From Rhynchonema sp. JSB1_4 (taxonomy: Eukaryota > Nematoda > Chromadorea > Monhysterida > Xyalidae): a stretch of 64,000 nucleotides of DNA. The notes under the pieces are model-generated. The model ran no database searches, was not told where the DNA came from, and saw only the letters and a list, made by a program, of their open reading frames with translations. This document shows positions 13,482 through 25,516 of the stretch, one piece after another. The translations under genes were made by a program, and so were the position numbers. How positions within the stretch are numbered: position 1 is the first letter of the stretch; each line of letters begins with the position of its first letter. The stretch lies in NCBI GenBank assembly GCA_030248065.1, contig JASAMV010007337.1, positions 1 through 64,000 of the forward strand. The letters run 5' to 3'.

Positions 13482-14114
13482 CAAGAAGAAAAATGCCTGC
13501 TGTCCGCGCAAGAATCAGGTATGGTTTCGTATCATGCTGCGCATATAAAACACCTATACAAGATTGTTTACTCAAAGTAAAAAGACATCAGTGGTTACGC
13601 ACAGGAGCAAAAGGCGACTAAAAACATCACCGAAACAGAAGAAAAGCTTATTTGCCAAAAAATGAGCAGGATTTAGAAAGAGGCGTTGCATTCTTTTCGA
13701 AAAGTGAATTAAAAAGCGATACGCCATCAAGGAACCATATTGCGGCCAACGCATAATCGTTTTACCCACTCTTTATGCCGTTACTAGTACGAATCGAACC
13801 TGTGACAGCTTGCCGTCGTCGCCTCATTGCGCTATTGGCCGCAATATGGTTCCTTGATGGCGTATCGCTTTTTAATTCACTTTTCGAAAAGAATGCAACG
13901 CCTCTTTCTAAATCCTGCTCATTTTTTGGCAAATAAGCTTTTCTTCTGTTTCGGTGATGTTTTTAGTCGCCTTTTGCTCCTGTGCGTAACCACTGATGTC
14001 TTTTTACTTCGGGGAGTAAACAATCTTGTATAGGTGTTTTATATGCGACCAGCATGATACCGAGAACCATATCCTGATTCTTGCCGCGCGACAGCAGGCA
14101 TTTTTCTTCTTGTA
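13482..14114. mobile_element. Near-perfect palindromic element with tRNA-like centre, copy 1
   Basis: The arms, about 280 bp each, are almost identical inverted repeats: a 60-residue frame reads the same on both strands (minus at 13572-13769, plus at 13827-14033). The ends are acaagaagaaaaatgcctgc and its complement. The central segment, read on the minus strand (about 13775-13845), carries A-box-like TAGCGCAATGAGG and B-box-like GGTTCGATTCG sequences as in RNA polymerase III tRNA/SINE promoters, though only about 20 bp apart. A mobile foldback/SINE-like unit is the best description; a functional tRNA is not supported. Confidence 0.75.
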
Positions 14115-17100
14115 AAGTTGCCCGCACGGTGTGGCTTTGTCAGCCCAGCAGACACGAACACTGTTCGGTCTTCATGCACCCCTGCCAGTGCGTTTAGCCG
14201 GAACGCACCAGTTCAGCGTCCTATCCCTAACAAGCGCTTGGAAACACGTCAGAACCTCCTCCCATCTTTCACCACGTAAGACACGCATTTATGGGAAATA
14301 ATGTTTTTCTTGAATTTCAAATTCGAAACAAGCCCTGAAGAATTGCTCGCTCAGTGCATGAGAAGTATTTTAAAACTGCGGGCGCACCTTTCAAGTCCGG
14401 TCGCTTCAATTCAGTTCGGTAGGGCATGTTCAGTGACAGATCCAGCTCGCGTGCGCGCAAACGGCAGCTGTGTTGTTACAGTAATCCTAACAGCGGTCTC
14501 AAAACGATTTGCCGGTTGTGAACAGCTGAACAGCTTCGCTGGTTCAATCCACAAATGTTTCACGCACAGGCGATGGTGACTAATCGAGCACTGCTTTCGG
14601 TTCTGACGTTGATGTTGCAGTTTTCAGGTGATTTTCGTGCTGACGAAAGCAAGTTGTTGAATTGCACACACACACTGCACGCGCAGGCCCTGAAGCGTAA
14701 ACACGGTAAACAAGTCGGTACCTATTGGGAAGTACACACCGGTAGTACATGTGCATGAATTTGTAGAAAATTATGAAGTTCGTCTAAACGTCCATATCCA
14801 TCAACGTGATTTTCAGTCAAGCACGCATAAACAGCAACAACAACAGCAACACAATGTCCAGGTTTACAAACACGGATTGGCTGTGATTCGGGAAAAACCG
14901 CCCAAACTAAACACGAATGCTCGAATGCAGACTTCGATATGGTTGTTTTCGCGCGCTGAGTGGACTCGCTTCGTTTGCGTCGCAAAGCCGACACTACTTA
15001 CCTACTGACTGACTGACTAACTTTTATCTGCGTGCGACTTCACCGTATGCGCTAGGCGCTCTGTTGTGCGTTTGTGTCACGAGAAAACTACAGTAATCAA
15101 AGGGATCTTGGTATTGCCCAGGCTGATCTATATATGCAAATAGCAAGGCTGAAAAATTGTGATTTTGACTCCAGCGCCAGACTTTTCAAGCGACGTTTAG
15201 GGGGCTGAGTCTAGCGTCAGAAAGGTACTAAAGCGTATAAATGGACTTGGTCTCAAGAGACTGCACGCTCTTTATACACTTCGTGTGCATGCAACACAAC
15301 AATGCTAGAACACAATGCAAACCAGTGTGTAGAGGGTGTGCTGATATGACTCGGGGTGGTTACTAATGGAGGATTGTTTCAGGATGAGATATTCAGCAAC
15401 AGAGATGCTCCAAACCATTTACATTATACAGAAATGTTGAAGTTCCTCAACACAAGAACTCACCTAGGGCTCAGCAATTTATGAGAGAAAAGCTAAAAAA
15501 GCACAGTTTATCGGGATAGGGCCGAAACTGACTGAAACATCAGAGAACTTAGAGTACTAAGGTATGCTAAGAATGAACCAAGTGAATGCTGTCTGGAAGG
15601 CACCAACAGATTTCAAGTTTTGACGTGCAGGATTGCACAATCGGCGGACGCATCATGTTTTATGAAAGGTCGGAAACTTCTGTGGCCGCGGGCCTGTCAA
15701 ATAAAAAACGATGATTACGGCTGACCCCATCGCATAAAAGGTCAGACGTGTTCTTGTGGTGCATCGCGCACCTTTTCTGTGTGTGTTTTGTCACAAACGC
15801 GTTTATGATAATTGCGCATACGGGTAACAACAATCTGCCATTAGAGATTATGCGAAACATCAGCGGCGAACCAGTGGGTAGTAGACAGCAGACGCGCGCA
15901 TGCACTAGTACTTCGCTATATTGCTGTCAGTCAGCAGCTGATCTTAATGCACATCTGCACAATAGGGCAAACGTATACATGTGCACCATAAGACGTTCAA
16001 GTTTTACGTCTCGCCTTCGCGCGTACATGCAATGTATGCGAATTTAGGCTACCTATAGCCGCTGGGGGGTACGGGGCGAGACATCTTACATGCGTACATC
16101 GCATGTGCGCGCGCAGTTTACGGGCTCGGGGGTAATTCGTTAACAGTACCTATACTGCATGTGTGCATGCGCGCTGTAAAGTGCAGTGTACATGCAAATA
16201 AGATAACAATGCATCGCCTGCTGGATATACATATGGATTGGTATACATCCACGTACACTCAGCGTCTTCGCACGCGAGCGAGCGTATTTCTTAGGGTCAT
16301 GCGAGCGCATAAAGTATTCCGGTTTGGAGGTGCTCCACATTCGCATATATGGTATAGTTGTGTGGTGTGCATTTATCTTTTTGAATTCTTTACGCGCGCG
16401 GGTAAAGATCTTTTAGCGTCGTACGCGCGCGCGCGCATATGTAATTGGGTCGGACGCGCATTTAGCCCCGCGCGCGCTCGCAGGCATACGCACATACATA
16501 ACAACAATGCAATGCATGCACGCGCATGTACATATGTCTGATTGGTAAAGTAAGTAACATTACAATAGGCGCATTGGCATGGGGTACTGTTATCCGCTGC
16601 ATGTGCATTTCTTGGGTGGGATATCGTATGATCGAGCACTGGTCTAGTTGGTACACCACACCAATACACATTGAAGTAGGTACGATGTCGCATGATGGGC
16701 GTGTACAGGCCTTGTTCATGTAGCGAACTTGTCTCTCAATTAAGATTTGCGCACGTTTTCCATCGGGTACCGAAGAACAAGGTGCCGCAGCATGTAGCGT
16801 CAGTCGACGCTGTAGACTTTTACGCGAAAACTATGTACACGTGTATTGTGTGCCCACGCGAACCCGGCAAACTGGTGTGCACGCGCGTGCACGCGGATTT
16901 GACCCAAATGACCTGTCTTTGGATGCGAGCGACGTTTTTATGTCCGGATACCAAAACTGCATCTGCGGTTGTCGGTTGTGGTGTACCGGCATGTACCGAG
17001 CATTCGTGGTCTTCTGGTCGTTGTGATGACAAGCTTGCTCGATGTAGTTTGATCCGCATGCCAAATGTGTGGAATTATACATGCGTATGCGTTGCAACAT

Positions 17101-19218
17101 ACATAATTGTCAAGCATATATCTCACAGTTTCTTATCCGAAAGTGAAATTTATCGCCCGCATATGTCAATATTTGACATTTTGGCTTTTCACTTCAATCC
17201 CAAATCGAGACCACTTTCCAAACTCGATTTGTCAATCCGTGCCGAATCTGATCGAGAGCGTCATCGTGCGAGTGAGATTTTCAAAAATGCGTGTCAGCCC
17301 CGGGCTCGATGTATTCAAAAACGACCACGGCCTGGTGTGATTGAAAGGGCGACATAACGACAAGTAAAGAGTTTCACAACACGCGCACGCAAAGATGTCA
17401 TAAAATGAAAACGCCCCGTGCCAATTGTATGTATGTATACAGGCGTTCGTTGATTAAGAGTGAAAATGCGCGCACGAAGAATGAAATCCCACTCACTAGT
17501 TCATTTTATTGTTGCAGGCGGGAGCTCTCGTAAACAAATTTATGAAAAAACTTGGGTAGGTATGTCGGTTTATCTCGCAAAAGTCTTTCCAGTTTATACT
17601 TTACCTGAGTTTTTGCACACGCAAACAGTGGGCACTGCGCACGCATAGGCACAGCACACAAGTATGTATGCATGCATGTAGGCACGCGCGTGCATGTATG
17701 GATGCAAAGATTCATGTTTTCACTTTCAATGTATTATTATCAATCCAAATGAATAACAAAACTAGCGAGAGTCTACACGTGAATGCCGAAAATCCGAAAG
17801 TTCAGCCTGAGTCTGTACTTTTTCAATCTTCAAATCTCGATTTTGCATCTGCTGCTGTGAATGCAACGCAGCTCAGCTGCGGATTACATACTTTGACTGA
17901 GTTTACCATGCTGTTCTTGTGATGTGACACCAATTTTGTAATTTTTAGCAGTAATTGGCATGTCAGCAAACTTTGTCAGCAAAAATTTTTAGTACTAAGG
18001 CTTCCAATGATGCCATGTAACGCACGAAATAGGTTGACGTGAGTAAAAAACGAATAGAAGAGAAAATAATACACGCAAATTGTGTCGAGTGTAAAAGCAA
18101 CATTCTTGCTGACAAAGTTTGCTGACATATGCTGACTACTGATTTTCAGCACATTCGCACACGCGGTGAATAAAGTTGGTGATCGGACCTGTCCCGCAGA
18201 CAGAAACGTTTTTGTCCGATCGTACTGCATGCACTGCACTGCAAGCATAAACCACCAAACCTTTTATGCACTGACACCACCACACAATGCGGTTGGGTTC
18301 GGGAACTGGTCTCTGTTAAACAGTGCGCACATCAGGCACAATCTGATGACCGATGATCTTGCAGAGCCAGAACCGGGCTCGGCCGATCACCAAGTTTGAT
18401 ACCACATCAGTAAATCTGAATTGTTTTGAATGCAAGGATTAACCGTAACAAAAGACACACGCACGCAACTTTTGTGCATTTCTAATGCATTTCGTTGGTA
18501 TAGAGCGACCCGGCGACGGGCTGTAAAATCGAATAGCCAAACGCAGGTCAAATGGCTCGGTCGGACATGTTTGTTACATGTACATATACTTGGATAACAC
18601 CTGCGATAGTCCACGACACCTGCAATTTCTGATTCACCACCAATGATTTTTCACTGAAAACCTAAAACTGCTGAAAGGCATTTGCGTGTTATGATTATCG
18701 CTCACAATTTTCTCTTGCATGTCGTTTCATGAGACCTTCAGGTGGAGCATTAGCCAAAACATAAGTTTAATATCCAACATGACTCAAAACGATGTCTGGA
18801 TAACAATATGGTCTTGATTCAATGGATTCGCCTTTTGCGACACTGTCGAATTGTTTCTATTTCTGGGGTGAACATTCAGAAAAATGAGTGAGTGGGTTTA
18901 CGTTCAGGTCGCCAACAAATTACCATCTCAGACAACGCGTATGTACGAAAACCGCTGCGTGCGGAGTCGCATAATTACGGTGTGTTGTCCCATTGAGTAT
19001 CCAGAAAATCCAGCCCCATCGTAAATTTTGACTTACGCAAAAACTTTGCAAACTCACATAAATAATTACAGAGTTTGCGCTTGTGTTGCCTGGCACCGTA
19101 CATGGTGCTTGGGGCCGATAACAGAAAACGAGATATTGTCTGTTGACTAACGGGTCGAAACCAGTTGCACACGTGGAATGATGAATGGCCTGCGGGCTAA
19201 TAATACAGTGGTCATAAA
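14115..19218. other. Long interval without recognisable genes
   Basis: No exon or domain is recognised on either strand. From about 16050 to 17700 the sequence is rich in alternating purine-pyrimidine runs (gcgcgcgcat, acatgtacat, cgcgcgcgcgc near 16420-16435). A short inverted repeat around 'gtcagcaaactttgtcagcaa' lies at about 17958-18130. Undetected upstream exons of the zinc-finger gene may be here. Confidence 0.4.
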
Positions 19219-19716
19219 GGTGGAATTATAGTTGGTCGACGACCTGTTGCGCCCAAAAGGTCGTCAGCGACTAAGCGCCCAACTTTCGCGTTGGTTTTGG
19301 GCGCCAAGTCGCGTGGTCGTTTGGGCGCGCGGTCGCAGCTGGTCGCAACGAATAGAAAGGGAAAATGAATAAACAGAAGCACTCTGGCCCCGAGGCTGGG
19401 CAGGCCTGCTGCATGAATTCTGGCAGTTGAGAACGGCTTGTTTTGGTCAGAAAAAATTTATAAAAAACGAGGAACTCCGTTACGACTGAAATACCGGCAA
19501 TACATATCGATTTTATAGCCGACGACCACTTGCACAGTTGAAAATTTTCAACTCGTGGTCGCGACCATTTTGGTGGTCGCAGCAGGTCGCAGCCCGAGGT
19601 CGTCGACACCCAGTTATAGTTGGTCGCGCTCAACTATAACAGGGTGTTAGCGACCACAGTGGTCGGCGGGTCGTTGCGCCCAAAAATTGTGGTCGCGACC
19701 CAACTATAATTCCACC
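19219..19716. mobile_element. MITE with GGTGGAATTATAGTTGG inverted termini
   Basis: The left end GGTGGAATTATAGTTGGTCG (from 19219) matches the right end in reverse complement (ccaactataattccacc, to 19716). The interior is built from repeated 'ggtcgcgacc / tggtcgtcg' words and an internal inverted copy near 19612-19645. No coding capacity is seen. No convincing target duplication was found, so the superfamily is open. Confidence 0.7.
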
Positions 19717-20635
19717 AGTCGTCATTTGAGGCTCAGGCATTATTGTTTGATTTGACGAATATGCGTGGCCAGTTTGGTCTGTGAACATCAAGGACACTGT
19801 TGGCAGTCAAATGACGCATTGTGTTGTTCGGATGGGAATTTTCGGCTTTAATTTAAGCCTGAGGACAGACCTTAAAATACAATGAATGCCATAATTTCTC
19901 GCTACCGATTTCTGAGACTGCGGCAACTGCTTTCCCACTACAGGTCCGGTGCTGTGATCCTTCAGTTACCAACACACACAACAGCGCAAAATGTGCAGTA
20001 TGCGCCAAGAAAGTCTGGGTGGTTGCATGGTTTCACTAAACTGACATATGTATTAATAAGAAGGGGTTACACAGTGCTCCATATATATGTACACATTCAG
20101 TAACTAGTTCTGGAGATGGTTACCGTTGTTTACGAAACGTCGCTACATGGACACATCTTTTAAATGTCACGTTTGATAAAAATTTCAAGGAGCGTTTAGT
20201 TTATGACCATGTTTTACCCGAAACTAAAGCATGCATCAGAGCACCGGTATATTGGGTTGCTGTGGACAGTTGATTTTAAGCAATCACAACAATGATTTCC
20301 ATTGGTTTTGCAGGATAGAGTTGACACACTCGACAACAGAAAACTGCGCTAAACTTGAATTAAGCTCGAACTGGGACCCGCCCTTCTCGACTCACGCTTT
20401 TTGAGAATTGGAGCCAACGAGATATTTTCAGATAATGTAGTACCTGAAGTGGTTGGCGCAGCAACTGACAAGCCGCCAAAGCATCAATTACACCCACACG
20501 CTAACTATTAACAACTACCGTAATGCATGCACTGTCCCCTTAGAGAGAAGTTCTGGAAAAATTTACACATTATATGCAGTGCGTTTTCGACATATATAAT
20601 GTACAGTAAGTAGATTATTATAGACATTTTTTGCT

Positions 20636-20697
20636 AAGGGTCAAATAATAAAAATCACACTTTCATTTGTTGGCTGGAAGCTAACAATCGGTGCACA
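20636..20697 (+). promoter_or_regulatory. Conserved upstream block of copy A
   Basis: The roughly 60 bp before the ATG (ggtcaaataataaaaat ... gctaacaatcggtgcaca) is nearly identical to 24628-24695 before copy B. The A/T core about 45-50 bp upstream could be a TATA-like element. Conservation may simply reflect recent duplication. Confidence 0.3.
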
Positions 20698-21294
20698 ATG
20701 CAGTGGTCATTCATCTGTGTGCTTGCGGTACTTTGTGCGGACCTTGGTCTGGCGAAACGTCGCTATCACAAGGATGCAAAACGTGAGTGTGAGATTGAGC
20801 TCTGGAACAACCGTTGGCATTTGTCAACGCATAAGGACCGATGTCTCATCACAATTAATATGTGCACTATGTACATATATTCTGTCTTCCCCTTTTGCGT
20901 TGTACATTTTCAACGTTTTGCTACCAACCAGCCAGTATTGGTATTTGTCATATGATGACAGGCCACCATGACGCTCGATTTCGTCTAAATGACGGGGAAA
21001 CCCACCATCTGCACAATGGGGAAACCCACCGTCTACACAATGGGGAAACCCACCGTCAACACAACGGGGAAACACGCCGTCTGCACAATGGGGAAACACA
21101 CCGTCTACACAATGGGGAAACCCACCGTCAACACAACGGGGAAACACGCCGTCTGCACAATGGGGAAACCCACCGTCTACACAATGGGGAAACCCACCGT
21201 CTACAGAATGGGGAAACACACCGTCTACAGAATGGGGAAACCCGCCGTCTGCACAATGGGGAGACCCATCGTGCACCCAACAACAAGGCGCACG
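20698..21294 (+). CDS. Secreted tandem-repeat protein, copy A
   Basis: Exon 1 (20698-20782) encodes a signal peptide (MQWSFICVLAVLCADLGLA) and a basic stretch KRRYHKDAK, ending in a GTGAGT donor in phase 1. Exon 2 (20962-21294) begins after 'atgatgacag' and continues in phase: RHHDARFRLND, then 12 tandem 8-residue units of consensus GETHRLHN (24 bp each), ending KAHG before a weak GTGATG donor; read-through would stop at 21314. Units 2-4 repeat as 5-7, showing expansion in blocks. The predicted product is secreted and rich in His, Arg and Asn, with no recognised domain. The 3' exons are not identified. The array is stop-free in several other frames, but only this frame continues the signal-peptide exon. 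Its function is unknown. Confidence 0.65.
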
Positions 21295-21568
21295 GTGATG
21301 TGCACATGGGTTAATAGCCTTTCCTAAATTTGTCTCCGTGAACTCTCTCTATTTCCTTCTCATGTTAAAGGTACCTTTTTACAATAACGCACTGCTTCTT
21401 GTCCGCTAGTTACGCATTTTGTAGCAAGATTCGTGACAGCAATTTTGGACCTCTGTACCTTGAACCATCTGTTGCCACTATATCTACTCATTGCTTTGTT
21501 TTTTCGCCAATTAAGTCTTGCATAACAATGCACCGTGGAATAAAGTAACAGTATTTCGTTTTGTATAC

Positions 21569-21831
21569 TAAGTTTCTAATTTCGTTGCCTCATCCATTCT
21601 TACAGACGCAGGGAAACTCCCGTTCGAAGTCGAGGCAGGCAACAAGCTCAACACACAGTCAACAAGCCACGCAGTTGACACACACAGCTTGTGCGACTGA
21701 AACATTCGAAACGCACACGAGCCAGCTGCATGGCTTGTTGACTGTGTGTTGAGCTTGTTGCCTACCTCGACGTCGAACCGCAGTTTCCCTGCGTCTGTAA
21801 AAGTTATGAGGCAACGAAATTAGAAATGTAC
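21569..21831. mobile_element. TA-flanked palindromic MITE, copy 1
   Basis: The termini TAAGTTTCTAATTTCGTTGC and their complement at the right end bracket a hairpin containing 'caggcaacaagctcaacacacag' and its inverse. The same element occurs at 30681-30945 and 47684-47957. It separates the copy-A repeat array from the decayed array at 21.9 kb. Confidence 0.85.
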
Positions 21832-21884
21832 TACTTCGTCGGATGTAGCACCTGTGTCCGCATAGCAGTCGCGACACACAACAC

Positions 21885-22145
21885 ACAATGGGGAACCCAT
21901 CGTCTACACAATGGGAAAACTCGCCACTCACACAATGGGGAAACCTGCCGTGTGCACGACGGGAATCCACCGTCTGCACAACGGGGAAACCCGCCGTCTG
22001 TATGTATAATGGGGAAACCAACCGTCTAGACAGTGGAGAAACCCGCCGTCTACACAAGGGGGAACTCGGCGTCTGGACAATGGGGAAACCCGATGTGTGC
22101 ACATTGGAAAACTCGCCGTCCGCATCATGGGAAAACATACACAGT
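21885..22145 (+). pseudogene. Decayed HNGETHRL repeat array
   Basis: About ten diverged copies of the 24-bp unit (gggaaacccaccgtctacacaat) occur here, with frame-breaking changes and a stop in the expected frame. No signal-peptide exon precedes it. It is either the broken distal part of the copy-A exon, split by the MITE at 21569-21831, or the remains of another family member. The 'aaacgaccggggttgtaaaatgg' segment at about 22222-22246 matches 25711-25740 and 29040-29060 downstream of copies B and C. Confidence 0.6.
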
Positions 22146-22523
22146 GCACCACAAAGGCTAAAATTATGTGCTATACGCACATTATGCAATCGGTTATCTA
22201 GTGCGAAGTCACGAGATCAACGAAAAAACGACCGGGGTTGTAAAATGGTTATGGGATGGTTTTCGCTTACTTGTTCAATGGAATATTTTTGAACTTCATG
22301 TTTGGATAAAGAAGAAAATTATTTGTGCTAGATTCCCCTGCGCTCGCATCGCACTGATATTCGGATTACCTTATCCTCACTTAACCCAAAACAAGTCATT
22401 TTGTTGGGTGTGTTTGATGGTCAAGCAAGCTATAGTTGTTGATATCAGTCGTTTTGTCATGCAGAAATGAAGATACGGAGCTGGCACGGTAATGGTAAGC
22501 GACATATGTAGGCATGTTTCCTT

Positions 22524-23156
22524 ACAAGAAGAAAAATGCCTGCTGTCGCACGGCAAGAATCAGGATAAGGTTCCCGGTATCGTGCTGGTCGCACATGAAA
22601 CACCTATACAAGATGGTTTTCTCCTCAAAATAAAAAAATATCAGTGATTACGCACAAGAACAAAAGGCGAGTTAAAACCACCAAAGAAGTTAAAAGTTAA
22701 AAACCGAAGAAAAGCTTATTTGCCAGGATTTAGAAAGCAGCATTGCATTCCATTTAAAAAGCGAGTTAAAAAAAGATACGCCATCACGAAACCATATTGC
22801 GGCCCGATGTGGTGACGACGGCAAGCTGTCACAGGTTCGATTCGTAAACGACTTAAAGATTAGGTAAAATAATTATCTGTTGGCCGCAGATTCCTTGACG
22901 CCGTATCTCTTTTTAATTCACTTTTCAAATGGAATGCCATGCCTCCTTCTAAATCCTGTTTATTTTTTGGCAAATAAGCTTTTCTTTTCGGGTTCGGTGA
23001 TGTTTTTACTTGCTTTTTGTTCTTGTACGTTATCATTGATATCTGTTTACTTTGAGGAGCAAGCAATCTTGTATAGGTGTTTTATATGCGACCAGTACGA
23101 TACCGAGACTCATGTCTGATTCTTGCCGTGCGACAGCAGGCATTTTTCTTCTTGTA
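22524..23156. mobile_element. Palindromic element with tRNA-like centre, copy 2
   Basis: This is the same element as 13482-14114: identical ends (acaagaagaaaaatgcctgctgtc and complement) and the same arms. The centre (22800-22850) retains 'gacgacggcaagctgtcaca' and the B-box-like GGTTCGATTCG, here on the plus strand. Confidence 0.75.
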
Positions 23157-23189
23157 TTTTTGTTTTATATCGGGTAAGCGTATTTTCTT

Positions 23190-23720
23190 ACTCGGTTGAC
23201 GGAAAATATAACTGCTTCTGGCATAATCGTAGCCTACGCGTTGAACTCCTTCCATTTAGGCAGTTGTTTTACCGGTCGAATTCTTCCGGTTCTGGTCCCA
23301 AAAAGTTCCAGATTCAGAAACCAATGGTACTGTACCACTCCATTTCTCGACCCTAAAAACCCATATACCGCTCCAACTTCATGTCAGAGCAGTTTTGTGT
23401 TACTTATTCATGTGATTCAGTATTCAGTTCAGGTTCTAGTTCCGGTTCTGGCTGCGAAGCGTTCCGGATTTTAAAAAACCAATGTCACCGGTTTGTTTCT
23501 CGACCCCGAAAACCTATATACCGCCCACACTGTCTTCATGATCAGACCAGTATTGTGCGACTTATTTGCATGGATAAATACTGAGTTCCGGTTCCAGTGC
23601 CGGTTCTGGCTCCGGAAAGCTCTGGATTCAAAAACCAATGTCACCGTTGGTGTTCTCGTGACCCTGAAAACCTATACTTTATGATCAGTGCAATATTGTG
23701 TTACTCATTCGCGTGAGTCA
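23190..23720. repeat. Tandem repeats linked to palindromic element, copy 2
   Basis: About four ~120-150-bp degenerate units with 'aaaaaccaatg...tctcgaccc..aaaacctata' cores lie immediately right of the palindrome. They are the reverse complement of the units left of copy 1, so palindrome and tandem repeats move as one element in opposite orientations. Confidence 0.65.
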
Positions 23721-23976
23721 GTTAACGTTGTTGCAATTGGTTGCCTTTGTTTATTGGCCCAAATTCTCAAAAGCGCCACCGTCACCGGGGCAATTGCGCA
23801 GCAGTGTACATATTTGATATATCTGACGCTCCCCACCTCGGCGCGTAAATTTCCTTTTACTCCCAAAACGTGCGTGCATTTGCAACCCTGCTGTTTGCGA
23901 AAGCACGCAACAAATTGAGGTCAACCAGCTGGAAGTTGTGATCATCGTTTTTGGGTGGCGCGACAGTGTGATCAAT

Positions 23977-25410
23977 AGTGCAACTGTGCAGTATGCGCTA
24001 AGAAAGTCTTGTTGGTTGCATGGTTTCACTAAAAAGACACATTAATAAAAGGGGGTTACACAGTGCTCCATATATATTCAATAACTAGTTCTGGGGATCG
24101 TGGCCGTTGTTTACGAAGTCGCTATGTGGATACATCGTTTATACGTCACGTTTAATAAAAAATGTCTAAGACCATATGAGTTTAAGACCAGTTTTGCTAA
24201 AGCTAAACTAAAGCATGCATCAGAGCACAGGCATCTTGCTGTGGACATTTATTTTAAGCAATTACAACAGTGACTTTCGTTGGTTTCGCAGGATGGAATT
24301 CTCGAAAAGGTGCAGTCGATAACAGAAAAGTTTTGCGCTATACTTAAGTTAAGCGCAAACTGGGATCCGCCCCTCTCAATTCACGCTTTCTGAGAATTGA
24401 AGCCAATGAAATATTTCTGATAACTATACATACCTATGTAGTACCCAAGAAGTGGTTGGCGCAGCAACTGCCAAGCCGCCAGAGCATCAGTCACCCCCAC
24501 ACCCTAACTATTAACAACTACCGTAATTCATGCACTGTCCGCGTAGACTAATTTCTGGAAACTATGCAGTGCATTTTCGGCATACAGTATAATGCAAGTA
24601 CATTATCACTGACATTTTTTTTGCTGATGGTCAAATAATAAAAATTACTTTCATTTGTCGACACCACTTGGCTAGAAGCTAACAATCGGTGCACAATGCA
24701 GTGGTCATTCATCTGTGTGCTTGTGGTGCTTGGTGCGGACCTTTGTTTGGCCAAACGTCGCCATCACAAAGATGCAAAACGTTAGTGTGTGTTCGTGTGC
24801 GATTGAGCTCCGAAACAACCTTTGGGAGTTGTCAAGGCATAATGACCGATGTCTTATGATAACTAACATACAGTATGTACCTGTCTTTCCACCTTTGCGT
24901 TTTACATTTTTAACGTTTTGCTACCAACCAGCCAGCAAAGGGTATTTGTCACATGATGACAGGTCACCATGACGTTCGATTTCGTCTAAATGACGGGGAA
25001 ACCCACCGTTTGCACGATGGGGAAACCCGTCTACACAACGGCGAAACCCATCGTCTACACAATGGGGAGACCCACCGTGTACGCAATGGGGAAAATCGCC
25101 GTCTGCACAATGGGGAAACCCGCCGTCTACGTAATGGGGAAACCCACCGTCTATACAATGGGGAAACACACCGTCTACACAATGGGGAAACCCGCCGTCT
25201 GCATAATGGGGAGACCCACCGTGTACGCAATGGGGAAACCCGCCGTCTGCACAATGGGGAAACCCGCCGTCTACGTAATGGGGAAACCCACCGTCTACAC
25301 AATGGGGAAACCCACCGTCTACACAACGGAGAAACCCACCGTCTACACAATGGGGAAACACACCGTCTACAGAATGGGGAAACCCACCGTAAAATACACG
25401 GTGAGTGTCA
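23977..25410. repeat. Segmental duplication unit, copy B
   Basis: The counterpart of 19990-21300; it shares the 5' flank, signal-peptide exon, intron and repeat exon. Divergence is mostly point changes and small indels. Confidence 0.8.
24696..25400 (+). CDS. Secreted tandem-repeat protein, copy B
   Basis: Exon 1 (24696-24780, 85 bp, same length as copies A and C) encodes MQWSFICVLVVLGADLCLA and KRRHHKDAK, with a GTTAGT donor in phase 1. Exon 2 (24963-25400) reads in phase: RHHDVRFRLND, then 17 units of the 8-residue GETHRLHN type with variants such as GETHRVRN, GENRRLHN and GETRRLRN. It ends RKIHG at a good GTGAGT donor in phase 1. A six-unit higher-order period is visible (units 3-7 resemble 9-13). 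A possible third exon after the acceptor near 25705 stays open for about 50 codons, but it is not conserved in copy C and is doubtful. The product is probably secreted, very basic and His-rich; no known domain. Confidence 0.7.
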
Positions 25411-25516
25411 ATTACGTTGGGGTTAATCATTGTTTAATATTGATTGGATTATAAAACACAACCACGCACTATGCACTGCTGTCTTGTGGACGTGCTTTGC
25501 ACAGAAGATGATAGAT

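Larger units (their letters stand above)
19990..21300. repeat. Segmental duplication unit, copy A
   Basis: About 19990-21300 aligns with 23977-25400. Shared blocks include 'gtttcactaaa...acagtgctccatatatat', 'aagcatgcatcagagcac', 'tgaagccaatga/tggagccaacga' and the whole signal-peptide exon with its flanks. It carries secreted repeat-protein gene copy A. Confidence 0.8.

Noticed and set aside
13770..13850. tRNA gene
   Set aside because: A- and B-box-like words exist, but they are too close together, no cloverleaf can be drawn, and the sequence is the loop of a mobile palindrome.
20824..21276. Minus-strand open frame of DGGFPHCV repeats through the copy-A array (and 24921-25430 in copy B)
   Set aside because: A mirror frame of the 24-bp repeat. 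Only the plus frame GETHRLHN continues a signal-peptide exon across conserved splice sites.
20984..25400. CRISPR-like array, from regularly spaced repeats
   Set aside because: The 24-bp units are contiguous with no unique spacers and lie in exons of a eukaryotic gene.
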